Below, in pieces: positions 1-6,961 of a stretch of 26,045 nt of DNA (within the stretch, counting starts at the first letter, position 1; the number at the start of each line of letters is the position of its first letter). The position numbers were made by a program, and so were the translations under genes. The notes beneath the pieces were generated by a model. The model saw only the letters and a program-made list of their open reading frames with translations, ran no database searches and was not told the origin of the DNA. This DNA comes from Natrialbaceae archaeon (lineage in GTDB: Archaea; Halobacteriota; Halobacteria; Halobacteriales; Natrialbaceae): assembly GCA_003552325.1 (NCBI GenBank), contig PUKM01000042.1, forward strand, positions 1 to 26,045. Reading direction: 5' to 3'.

Positions 1-105
1 AGTGCCGCACGGAACCCGCGTCTCTCCTGGCACGCCCTCGAGGAGTAGCCGGTCCTCGGGTATCTCCTTCGGGACGGCCCCGGCGACCCCGACGACTGTA
101 ACGAT
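1..105. other. GC-rich edge segment, possibly the end of a truncated gene
   Basis: These bases are far richer in GC than the 190-430 stretch and look coding, but the strand is not settled. On the plus strand a frame entering from the left ends at a TAG at 46-48 (last residues SWHALEE). On the minus strand an open frame (TVVGVAGAVPKEIPEDRLLL and on) leaves the window at its left edge; its upstream end continues into the 81-bp repeat at 106-186 and meets a stop there without passing an ATG, GTG or TTG. If the minus frame is the real one, the repeat sits where the gene's start should be. I do not recognise either product. Confidence 0.3.
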
Positions 106-186
106 GTAGTAACAGCTGTAACGATTTTCCCACTGATCGCCGACTCATCTGGCGATCAGGCGTACAATGACTTGCAGTGGCTACTA
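106..186 (-). repeat. 81-bp dyad repeat, copy A (inverted relative to the others)
   Basis: Read on the minus strand, this segment begins TAGTAGCCACTGCAAGTCAT, has a central hairpin with arms CTGATCGCC and GGCGATCAG, and ends TGTTACTAC. It has the same length as copy B at 6000-6080 and, aligned by eye without gaps, matches it at 69 of 81 positions. The ends form a short imperfect terminal inverted repeat (TAGTAGCCAC against TAGTAACAGC). The 10-mer CTGTAACGAT occurs at 96-105 and again at 116-125, once just outside and once just inside the plus-strand left end. No protein is encoded. A MITE-like mobile element or a structured intergenic repeat are the main options. Confidence 0.8.
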
Positions 187-357
187 GAGGACCTGCCGGT
201 TTGACGAGAGCGAGCGCGCGGTATCATAGGCGAATAGTGTCATGTACTGACGCCGCTATTGGCCATTCGGTCGGAGTTGCACTGGAGAGTATTAGTGTAA
301 ATGAAGCTATATCCCAATCGATTTTTGTAATATTAACCCCTGTAGCTGATGAATAGG

Positions 358-380
358 ATACAGCACGCGTAGTGCTGTAT
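358..380. promoter_or_regulatory. Perfect inverted repeat, candidate operator
   Basis: The arms ATACAGCAC (358-366) and GTGCTGTAT (372-380) are exact reverse complements separated by five bases. The site ends about 25 bp before the TATA-like box at 405-412, the usual place for an upstream activating site in haloarchaeal promoters. It has no T-tract, so a terminator is less likely. The regulator encoded just downstream or another factor could bind it; that is inference. Confidence 0.5.
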
Positions 381-404
381 GAGTGACTATCCGAGTCAAA
401 AATC

Positions 405-412
405 TTTAATAT
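405..412 (+). promoter_or_regulatory. TATA-like box of the regulator gene
   Basis: TTTAATAT lies about 26 bases before the ATG at 434. This spacing fits a leaderless transcript starting at that ATG, which is common in haloarchaea. Confidence 0.45.
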
Positions 413-433
413 GCTTTCGCCCGTTATGACAAA

Positions 434-1084
434 ATGATATTTTTATCCATGAGTACGCTCTTTCCGGACGCGAATACGCTCGACCTCTATGTCGAGCTAG
501 CACTTGATCTTCCGGCGGATCACCCATGTGCGATGCGAAACCTCTGTTCGCGGTGTGATACGGTTGATTCGGTTTCACGTCGATCCGATGGAAGCCGGTG
601 TTCTCTCACCGTTGAAGGTGCCCCCAGCGACGAGACTGGAGCACGGATCGAACAGGTCGAGCAACCCTGTCACGATGGACAGTGTTACTACGAACCCCTC
701 GATCGTGACGGCTTCAGTGCCACGGTCGCGGACGTAACCGAGTCTGGGGTCCGAATCGAGGGATACGCTCGCTCGCGGAAGATTCTGAGTGACGTTATCG
801 AGAAACTCTCCAGGGTCGGACACATCACAGTCCAGAAGCTGGCCACACGTGGAACCGACACTGGCCTCTCGGATATACGAAAGATCGACTTCGGTATCCT
901 GACTGAGCTAGAGCGTGACACACTCCAGCAGGCGGTCGAGAGCGGTTACTACGAGCATCCTCGTCAGATCTCTCTGGAGGCGTTGGCTGATCGGTTCGAC
1001 GTTTCGAAAGGGACCATCTCCCAGCGGCTTGGGTCAGCTGAGCGCAAGCTCGTTCTCGAGGCGACTCGCAACTCGTTTGAGTAA
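434..1084 (+). CDS. HTH_10 family (bacterio-opsin activator-like) regulator with Cys-rich N-terminus
   Basis: This 216-residue protein is a probable transcriptional regulator of the respiratory genes downstream. Residues about 157-210 look like the HTH_10 domain of the Bat/DmsR type: TELERDTLQQAVESGYYEHP is followed by the helix-turn-helix ISLEALADRFDVSKGTISQR. The N-terminal part has six cysteines within about 55 residues (C32, C38, C41, C56, C79, C84), suggesting a metal- or redox-sensing input; no known sensor domain is recognised. ATG 434 is chosen because the TATA-like box would make it leaderless; ATG 449 (MSTLFPDANT) is the alternative. In Halobacterium the DMSO/TMAO reductase operon is likewise preceded by an HTH_10 regulator, DmsR. 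Control of the downstream operon is inferred from position. Confidence 0.85.
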   Translation: MIFLSMSTLFPDANTLDLYVELALDLPADHPCAMRNLCSRCDTVDSVSRRSDGSRCSLTVEGAPSDETGARIEQVEQPCHDGQCYYEPLDRDGFSATVADVTESGVRIEGYARSRKILSDVIEKLSRVGHITVQKLATRGTDTGLSDIRKIDFGILTELERDTLQQAVESGYYEHPRQISLEALADRFDVSKGTISQRLGSAERKLVLEATRNSFE

Positions 1085-1177
1085 GTACTTAAAGAGTCTC
1101 AGAATAAGGGGTGAGCGTCTGGGCTCGAGCACTGTTATCCGGTAGTGAACGAACCCATGATGTCGAGGTGGCTCTAG

Positions 1178-3460
1178 ATGACGGGGCGAGAATCGAACAC
1201 TGTGAGACGACGGACGTTCCTCAAAGGCTCAGCCGGAGCGCTCACAGCGGCGGTCGCTGGGTGTGTCGGCCGTGGAGATGAAGAGGCCGACGCGACAGCT
1301 AATATTCATACTGTCCACAACAACTGCTGGATCTGCCGAGCCAGTTGTGGCCAAGAGGTCGTCGTCGAGGACGGGAAGGCCGTCGACCTGACTGGCGTGG
1401 ACGGGCACCCGAAGGCCAGCGCTGGTTCTGGAACCGAGGGAACGTTGTGTTCGAAGGGGCTCGCCCAACTTGACAAGACCTATAACCCAAACCGGATCAC
1501 GCGACCGTACATCCGAGAGGATGGTGACCTGCGCGCCGCCGACTGGGACGAGGCGATCACGTACGCAGCAGAACAACTCGAAGCCTTCAGTGAGGAACAC
1601 GGGCCGGAGAAGCTCCTTCGCTACCAGGGCTATCCGATCGGTGGGGACTTCCACGATCTGCTCTTCCGAGACCTGTACGGCGCACCGATCCAAGTCGGCC
1701 GCAAAACGACTTGTCACGGCCCCTTCTCTGATTCCTGGGAGTGGATGGCTGGTTACGGTCGTGAATGGCCGGACTGGAGGAACTCGGAGTTCATGATCGC
1801 ATGGGGCCGGAACCCAATGGAATGCTTCCGTGGCCAGTGGGAACCAAAGGGAATCATCGAAGCGATCGAAGAGAACGACGCAACGCTCGTCTGCATCGAT
1901 CCCCGATACACGAAGACGGCCGAAGTCGCCGACGTATGGATCCCGATCGAACCGCGGACCGACGGTGCACTCGCGCTCGCAATGGGCCACGTCATCGTCG
2001 AAGAGGAGCTCTACGACGAGGCGTTCGTCGATGAGTGGACTCACGGTTTCGAGGCATACCGCGACGCCATCGCCGACAAGACGCCCGAGTGGGCCGCGGA
2101 CATCACCGATGTCGACGCCGAGATAATTCGGCAGCTCGCAGTCGGCTTCGCCGAGGCTGCCCCCAGTTCGGTTGCGTTCCCATTCACTGGGCTCTCGTTT
2201 CAGGGGAACGGTTTCAAGAACTGTCAGAACGTCCACGCGCTCAACGGACTTGTCGGCAACATCGACCGGAAGGGCGGCACCCGGCACTGGCAGGCTGGCT
2301 TCTCGCTCGCCGACCCGTTCGAGGAGCGGGGCATCGACGTCCCGGCCAATCACGAGGACCGGCCTACGCCGGAGTACGACGACTACCCGTACCAGCGCCA
2401 CATCCGCAACCTCTCGCACAATGCGGTCCCCATGGCTGTCGAACGAGGTGACATCCGTGGCTTTGTCAACAACTGGTCGGCCCCACTCAAAAGCGGCAAC
2501 AGTGACGCGTGGGCCGAGGCACTGGAGGCGATGGATCTCGTGATCACTGTCGACGCGTTCTGGAGCGGGGTCAGCCGTCGCGCCGATGTCGTGTTCCCTG
2601 GCGCGTCGACGCTTGAACAGCCGTTTCTGGACACAGGCGGTGATAGCGCCTACAGTGAATCTGGCTGGGTCACCGCCTCGAAGGCGGTGATCGACCCGAT
2701 CGGCGACTGTCGGACCGACTACGAAATTTACAGTGCGCTGGCAGAAGAGCTGGGTTGGGGCGAATACTTCCCGTGGGAGGATGCCGCCGAATTCTACGAT
2801 GAGCAGCTTTCGGGCATCGGACTATCGTTCGAGGAAGTCGCCGAGCAAAGCTACGAGGTCGTCTCCGATGTCGAGTACGAGCAGTGGCGAGAAGACGGCT
2901 TCGACACCGAAACAGGGAAGTTCCAGTTCGATCTCGATGTCGTCGACGGCTACGCTGACTTGGCCGAAGAGACCGGTGCGAGCACGGCCCCGGAGTGGCA
3001 CCCGCCGGACGACGATCAGTACGGCGCGACCACCGACGAGGAGTACCCGCTGTTGCTAACCGACGGCTTCGTCGAGCAGCTCTCCCGCGGCCACTGTCAG
3101 GCACTCGACGAGGCACTTGAGGAGTACCACGACCGGTTTGGCTTCCGGTACGAGGAGTATGATGGGAACCTCCTCCACATCAATCCGGTCGATGCCGAGC
3201 CTCGGGGCATCGAAACGGGGGATCGAGTACAGGTCGAATCGCCCGACGGAGTGATCGAGCTGGTTGCTCACGTCTACGAGGGCGTCCGACCGGGGTGGCT
3301 GTTCACCGTCGCCGGATTCGGGGAGTACTCGATCACCCCTGACGAGGCCGGAGCAAATATCATGACGATGAACACCGAACAGCACGTCGAGCCGGTCAGC
3401 GGAATGGTGGATCGGAACCATCCGGTCGAAGTCGCGCCTGCCGGAGGTGACGGCGTATGA
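1178..3460 (+). CDS. Molybdopterin oxidoreductase, Tat-exported catalytic subunit (PsrA/PhsA-like)
   Basis: This is the catalytic subunit (760 aa) of a DMSO-reductase-superfamily respiratory enzyme. It starts with a twin-arginine signal (RRRTFLKGSAG) ending in a lipobox-like AVAGC with Cys29, so a Tat lipoprotein on the outer face of the membrane is likely. An N-terminal [4Fe-4S] motif follows: C50, C53, C57 and C91. The Mo-bis-MGD body runs to the end, with a C-terminal molybdopterin dinucleotide-binding domain from about 620. At the molybdenum ligand position the sequence reads KTTCHG, so Cys179 is the likely ligand. Cys is typical of polysulfide, thiosulfate, tetrathionate, arsenate and periplasmic nitrate reductases, whereas true DMSO/TMAO reductases use Ser. 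The substrate cannot be named. The start is supported by GAGGTG at 1165-1170. The stop overlaps the next start (ATGA). Confidence 0.92.
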   Translation: MTGRESNTVRRRTFLKGSAGALTAAVAGCVGRGDEEADATANIHTVHNNCWICRASCGQEVVVEDGKAVDLTGVDGHPKASAGSGTEGTLCSKGLAQLDKTYNPNRITRPYIREDGDLRAADWDEAITYAAEQLEAFSEEHGPEKLLRYQGYPIGGDFHDLLFRDLYGAPIQVGRKTTCHGPFSDSWEWMAGYGREWPDWRNSEFMIAWGRNPMECFRGQWEPKGIIEAIEENDATLVCIDPRYTKTAEVADVWIPIEPRTDGALALAMGHVIVEEELYDEAFVDEWTHGFEAYRDAIADKTPEWAADITDVDAEIIRQLAVGFAEAAPSSVAFPFTGLSFQGNGFKNCQNVHALNGLVGNIDRKGGTRHWQAGFSLADPFEERGIDVPANHEDRPTPEYDDYPYQRHIRNLSHNAVPMAVERGDIRGFVNNWSAPLKSGNSDAWAEALEAMDLVITVDAFWSGVSRRADVVFPGASTLEQPFLDTGGDSAYSESGWVTASKAVIDPIGDCRTDYEIYSALAEELGWGEYFPWEDAAEFYDEQLSGIGLSFEEVAEQSYEVVSDVEYEQWREDGFDTETGKFQFDLDVVDGYADLAEETGASTAPEWHPPDDDQYGATTDEEYPLLLTDGFVEQLSRGHCQALDEALEEYHDRFGFRYEEYDGNLLHINPVDAEPRGIETGDRVQVESPDGVIELVAHVYEGVRPGWLFTVAGFGEYSITPDEAGANIMTMNTEQHVEPVSGMVDRNHPVEVAPAGGDGV

Positions 3461-4065
3461 GCCAGTGGGGATTCTATTTTGATTCCGACAGGTGTATCGG
3501 CTGTCACGCTTGCTCGCAGGCCTGTCAGGTACAAAATGAGATTGACGCTGAAAATATCACATGGCGACGTGTCGAACACGTTGGTGAGGGAGAGTTTCCA
3601 GATTACGAGGAAGTCTCGATCTCCATGAGTTGTTACCACTGTGCCGAGCCCGAGTGTCTGGACGTCTGCCCGACCAATGCCTTGGTAAAGCGTGAAGAAG
3701 ACGGCATCGTTACCGCCAACCAAGACCGATGTATCGGCTGTAACTACTGTTCGTACGCCTGTCCGTATGGCGCGATCCAGTTTGGGGAGAACGGCCTGGT
3801 TCAGAAGTGTCACGGTTGTCTCGGCTCCGGGGCGGGCGATGGCCACAGTTCCCCACCCCGTGAGGAGTCAGAAGGCGCTCGAGAGACACCCGCGTGCGTC
3901 GACAACTGTGTAACGGGTGCGCTCAAGGCTGGTCCGATCAACGAACTGGTGCGTCAGGCCTCCGAGGAGGCTGCGGATGCCTACCACTCAGGTGAAGGCG
4001 GTCCATCACTCGTCATCGAACCCACAACCAAGGTTACCATGGAGGGTGAAAACGATGATCGATAG
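3457..4065 (+). CDS. Four-cluster ferredoxin subunit of the respiratory oxidoreductase (NrfC/PsrB/DmsB-like)
   Basis: This 202-residue iron-sulfur protein passes electrons between the membrane subunit and the catalytic subunit. Sixteen cysteines form four [4Fe-4S] sites: C13/16/19/23, C59/62/67/71, C92/95/98/102, and C118/121 with C147/151, interleaved as usual for the family. There is no signal peptide, so export as a complex with the Tat-bearing subunit is likely. Its ATG overlaps the previous stop by four bases (ATGA), and its own end overlaps the next gene by 11 bases, so the three genes are probably translationally coupled. Confidence 0.93.
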   Translation: MSQWGFYFDSDRCIGCHACSQACQVQNEIDAENITWRRVEHVGEGEFPDYEEVSISMSCYHCAEPECLDVCPTNALVKREEDGIVTANQDRCIGCNYCSYACPYGAIQFGENGLVQKCHGCLGSGAGDGHSSPPREESEGARETPACVDNCVTGALKAGPINELVRQASEEAADAYHSGEGGPSLVIEPTTKVTMEGENDDR

Positions 4066-5125
4066 TCCGGACGGCTTCATTTGGCTTACCCAGCAGGAAT
4101 ACGGCTGGTACATCGCTGTATACCTGTTCTTTAGCGGACTCGCTGGTGGTGCGTACCTGACCGGCTTCGCCGCCGATCTGTTCGGCTGGCGGACCGCGGA
4201 TGTATCTACCAGTCGGTCGATGCGTGCGATCACGCAGTGGGGGGTTATTCTTGCCATAGGGGCTGTCGGCGCAGGGATGTTCTTTCTGCTGTTTTTCCAT
4301 CTTGGTGCGCCACTACGGGCGATGTTCTTCCCGATCCTCTTCGTCAACTTCGGATCCTGGCTCGTGATCGGAACCTGGATCATCGTGATTTTCACGATGG
4401 TGGTTGCCTTCCAAGGGCTCTGGCTGTTCTGGGCCGGCGAACCCACCGGAAAGAGTGCGTTTCCGCGAACGGTGACGAGCGCGGTCGAAAACCGCTTCGG
4501 TATCCCGGCAGACACCTGGCTTACTCGGTTGGCTTCCCTGACGTATCCCGGTGCTCGGGGTCGGCTCGCGATCTCGGCGGTCGGATCGGGACTCGCATTG
4601 GGGATGATCGCATACACTGGACTCAAACTTGGATACGTCTCGGCAACCGTTCCGTTATGGGATGGGACCCTCCTCCCACTGTTATTTCTGACCAGTGCAC
4701 TTTCGATTGGGCTTGCGGCCACAATCGGTGCAACAGCTGTGTTCGAAGGCATCCACGGAACGAAGATCACGACGTTCAGCGTGGCCGACGATGTGATTAT
4801 CCTCGGCGAGATTGCCGTCCTCGCACTCCTGTTATCAGTGCTCGCATCGGGCGGTCCGGGGTCTACCGCTGCCTTCGAACTGTTGACCAAGGAGTACGGG
4901 CTTCTGTTTTGGGGTGGCGTCGTGACTCTCGGACTCGTGTTACCGTTGGGTATGTCGGTAGCCCTGATCGCCGTCGAGTTTCGTGAGGATGTCCACGCTT
5001 GTGAGCGACTAACACGACTCGTACGTGGAGGATACACGTTGAAATTTGGATTTGTCGTCCTTGGTGGCGTTGCGCTCCGGTACCTTATCATCGCTGCCGC
5101 CTACAACGCACCACTGTCACCGTAA
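4055..5125 (+). CDS. NrfD/PsrC family membrane subunit (quinol oxidation)
   Basis: A 356-residue integral membrane protein with about eight hydrophobic segments, the NrfD/PsrC-type anchor that oxidises menaquinol and hands electrons to the ferredoxin subunit. The N-terminal segment (YGWYIAVYLFFSGLAGGAYL) has the family's typical glycine-rich first helix. ATG 4055 is chosen because GGAGGGTGA at 4041-4049 is a good ribosome binding site and the family N-terminus begins there; the frame is open further upstream but that part reads as low-complexity Arg/Pro sequence inside the ferredoxin gene. NrfD-type rather than DmsC-type anchoring agrees with the Cys-ligand catalytic subunit. Confidence 0.9.
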   Translation: MIDSPDGFIWLTQQEYGWYIAVYLFFSGLAGGAYLTGFAADLFGWRTADVSTSRSMRAITQWGVILAIGAVGAGMFFLLFFHLGAPLRAMFFPILFVNFGSWLVIGTWIIVIFTMVVAFQGLWLFWAGEPTGKSAFPRTVTSAVENRFGIPADTWLTRLASLTYPGARGRLAISAVGSGLALGMIAYTGLKLGYVSATVPLWDGTLLPLLFLTSALSIGLAATIGATAVFEGIHGTKITTFSVADDVIILGEIAVLALLLSVLASGGPGSTAAFELLTKEYGLLFWGGVVTLGLVLPLGMSVALIAVEFREDVHACERLTRLVRGGYTLKFGFVVLGGVALRYLIIAAAYNAPLSP

Positions 5126-5163
5126 TTCACCTTTCACCATCGACTCAAACAACACCACACAAA

Positions 5164-5865
5164 ATGCCCAATCAAGGACCTACCAATTACCACGAACCGA
5201 TGAGAAAACGATTCGACCGCCGTCAAGCGTGGGTATCACTGTATACACTGCTAGCGGAGGGTCTCAAACATCCGGACGAACGACTCTACCGCGACGTGAG
5301 CCGAGGAACGTTTGCGAGCGAACTCACCAGTCTCACCAACACACTGTCCATCCCCCTTCCTGAGAGGGCTGGGGATCGATATCCGGTACCAGAGAGCCGT
5401 GCCGCTTTCGATAACGAGTACATCGCACTATTTGAGGGCTTGGCCGTCCCGTACGCCCCACTGATCGAGTCAGTGTATCGGCCCTGGTACGAGACATCGA
5501 CGAGTACTGGACTGCTTTCTGGGCCGTCAGCAGCTGATATGCAAAACCGGTACGATGCTGCCGGCATGTCGGTCCCCGAGGCCTACGCCCCCGATCATCT
5601 CGCGTTACTGCTCGAGTATGCGGCTGCACTGCTCCGGGCGGGTGAACATACGGCGTATCTGGCCTTCATTCAACACCACCTCGACTGGCTTCCGGCACTC
5701 CGACGGTTGACCGATGCCGCTGAGGCGAATGCCCCCTTTCACAGCTACTGTGTCGCTACCGTCTATGAAATGGTCGCCACGGTTCGTGACAGAGAGGGGA
5801 TAACGCAACCGGACTCGGATACCGTCCGGGAGATGTGCGACCGAGCCAGAACCCACGTCGAGTGA
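5164..5865 (+). CDS. TorD/DmsD-like molecular chaperone
   Basis: This 233-residue, mostly helical protein resembles the TorD family of cytoplasmic chaperones that bind the Tat signal and apo-form of molybdoenzymes and support cofactor insertion. Family-like features are the opening RQAWVSLYTLLAEGLKHPDE, the central EYIALFEGLAVPYAPLIESV, and the late helix HLALLLEYAAALLRAGE. It follows the membrane subunit by 38 bases, so it is likely the last gene of the same operon. ATG 5164 is used; ATG 5200 (MRKRFDRR) is also possible, as neither has a clear ribosome binding site. Assignment rests on pattern and context; the substrate enzyme is presumably the catalytic subunit encoded upstream. Confidence 0.82.
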   Translation: MPNQGPTNYHEPMRKRFDRRQAWVSLYTLLAEGLKHPDERLYRDVSRGTFASELTSLTNTLSIPLPERAGDRYPVPESRAAFDNEYIALFEGLAVPYAPLIESVYRPWYETSTSTGLLSGPSAADMQNRYDAAGMSVPEAYAPDHLALLLEYAAALLRAGEHTAYLAFIQHHLDWLPALRRLTDAAEANAPFHSYCVATVYEMVATVRDREGITQPDSDTVREMCDRARTHVE

Positions 5866-5999
5866 GGCGTTCCGTCGGATTTTCCCTGCCAGTCTCTCGA
5901 CTAGGCGACAGTACTCTCCACTCACGACTGAGCACTTGACCCCGCTCACATCCCAGCCACTGCACACCATTGGATACCCGATCTCGTACGTCTATACTG

Positions 6000-6080
6000 T
6001 AGTAGCCACTGCAAGTCATTGCACACCTGATCGCCAGACTGGTCGGCGATCAGTGTGTGAACCGTTCCGGTTGTTACTAC
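6000..6080 (+). repeat. 81-bp dyad repeat, copy B
   Basis: It runs from TAGTAGCCACTGCAAGTCAT to GTTGTTACTAC. The centre forms the strongest hairpin of the family: CTGATCGCC (6027-6035) pairs with GGCGATCAG (6045-6053), and flanking CACAC/GTGTG extends the stem to about 14 bp with one bulge. The ends form an imperfect terminal inverted repeat (TAGTAGCCAC against TAGTAACAAC, 8 of 10). It has the same length as copy A and is in opposite orientation to it across the respiratory genes. Confidence 0.85.
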
Positions 6081-6283
6081 AACGTACCGTGGTCATCTCA
6101 GGGGTATCGGCCCCTCGAGTGGTCTCACTGTAGTCGGTTGCACGAAGCGCCAACAATTTTGTATCGTCCTATATGGTTTGTGTGGCTAACGTGGGTCATA
6201 ACAGTTGGTGGATGTCGTGTTGTTGAAGGCCTATGGGACCATCCGTTTTCCAGAGAGGGTACCCGAGAACCCCGAAAGTGTTA

Positions 6284-6364
6284 TAATAGCCACTGCAAGC
6301 CATTACGAACCCGACCGCTAGCGGTGGTCGGTGATCAGTATATAGTCGTTTCAGTTGTTACTGC
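6284..6364 (+). repeat. 81-bp dyad repeat, copy C (diverged centre)
   Basis: The copy is again exactly 81 bp and keeps both ends (TAATAGCCACTGCAAGCCAT at the left, GTTGTTACTGC at the right). The centre differs in sequence from A and B but still forms a hairpin: CCGACC pairs with GGTCGG in a slightly shifted register, with CCGCTAGCGG nested in the loop region. This pattern suggests the hairpin, not its sequence, is kept. Confidence 0.75.
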
Positions 6365-6459
6365 GTGTCCTGGTACCGGTATCGGCCGAGACTTCGCGTG
6401 TCCGACCCCCTGTCAAGTACTCCTCTCCTGGACCCCATCAACTGGTTTACCGATAACTA

Positions 6460-6576
6460 TTGTAGCCACTGAAGGTCACTGCACACATCCTTACGAGACC
6501 CTCGCTCAGAATCGGTGATAGACCGGTTTTGAACCGTCTCGCTGTGAGCGTGTGTACATCATTTCACTTGTTACTA
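6460..6576 (+). repeat. Dyad repeat, copy D (117-bp long form)
   Basis: The left end (TGTAGCCACTGAAGGTCACT) and right end (CTTGTTACTAC) match the family, but the interior is 36 bases longer than in A, B and C. It can fold as a longer hairpin: GCACAC with GTGTAC outermost, CGCTCA with TGAGCG next, and an inner AGACCGGTT/AACCGTCT helix with a bulge. It is either a longer variant or the form from which the 81-bp copies were shortened. Confidence 0.65.
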
Positions 6577-6961
6577 CATCACTCGCCACTCCAGAGTTCC
6601 CGTACAGGCCGGGCGACAGATCAGGCTCCAAAAGTCGAAAGGGAGCGACATCGATGTCTATCGACCGCTCGGAGATGGTCAAAACAGATGGTAATCACAT
6701 TGTTCCCTGTGATTCCATCTCATCAATATCGCGGGTCGTTGTGCGGAACTGCGTACTGAACAGGTGTTTACAATCGATACCAGGTCACTCTCCATCGGAA
6801 CAAGAACGGCGTGGGAACTGGCCCGGTAGGTCCGTACGCTTACTTTCCCACGGATGTGCTGCTAGACAACATGGCCTGACGGCAGGCTGTTGATTGTCGA
6901 TCAAGACACTCGAGGAGTCGAGTTACACGAGAGAAGCTGAATCGACGAGCTGGTATTCGTC

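Larger units (their letters stand above)
187..433. other. AT-rich intergenic region upstream of the respiratory regulator
   Basis: No convincing gene is visible here. The sequence becomes AT-rich after about 285. It carries a perfect 9-bp inverted repeat (358-380) and a TATA-like box (405-412), listed separately, which make it the promoter region of the regulator gene that follows. Confidence 0.6.
5866..6961. other. Gene-free 1.1-kb region with three 81-bp-type repeats
   Basis: No protein-coding gene is convincing here. The region is less GC-rich than neighbouring genes and its open frames read across the repeats. It holds repeat copies B (6000-6080), C (6284-6364) and D (6460-6576). A small imperfect hairpin, AATCACA/TGTGATT, sits at 6693-6714. 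I see nothing identifiable in 6577-6961; it may be decayed sequence. Confidence 0.6.

Noticed and set aside
1229..2419. Long minus-strand open frame (396 codons) inside the molybdopterin oxidoreductase gene
   Set aside because: It is the antisense reading of a clearly coding gene with Fe-S and Tat motifs; high GC creates long open antisense frames and the product resembles nothing.
4006..5091. Long minus-strand open frame opposite the NrfD-like gene
   Set aside because: Antisense of a well-supported membrane subunit; its product is rich in Ser, Pro and Arg, typical of a shadow frame.
5954..5966. Fifth repeat copy (AGCCACTGCA shortly before copy B)
   Set aside because: Only about ten bases match and the rest of the unit is absent; could be a fragment or chance.
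6057..6518. Open frame of 153 codons in the repeat region
   Set aside because: It runs through repeat copies B, C and part of D, has no recognisable motif and no ribosome binding site or promoter.
6000..6576. CRISPR array
   Set aside because: The three units are 81-117 bp with large, unequal, non-spacer-like gaps, their centres diverge, and no cas gene is near.
6552..6893. Open frame of 113 codons after repeat D
   Set aside because: No family resemblance, un-halophilic composition with few acidic residues and many cysteines; probably non-coding.
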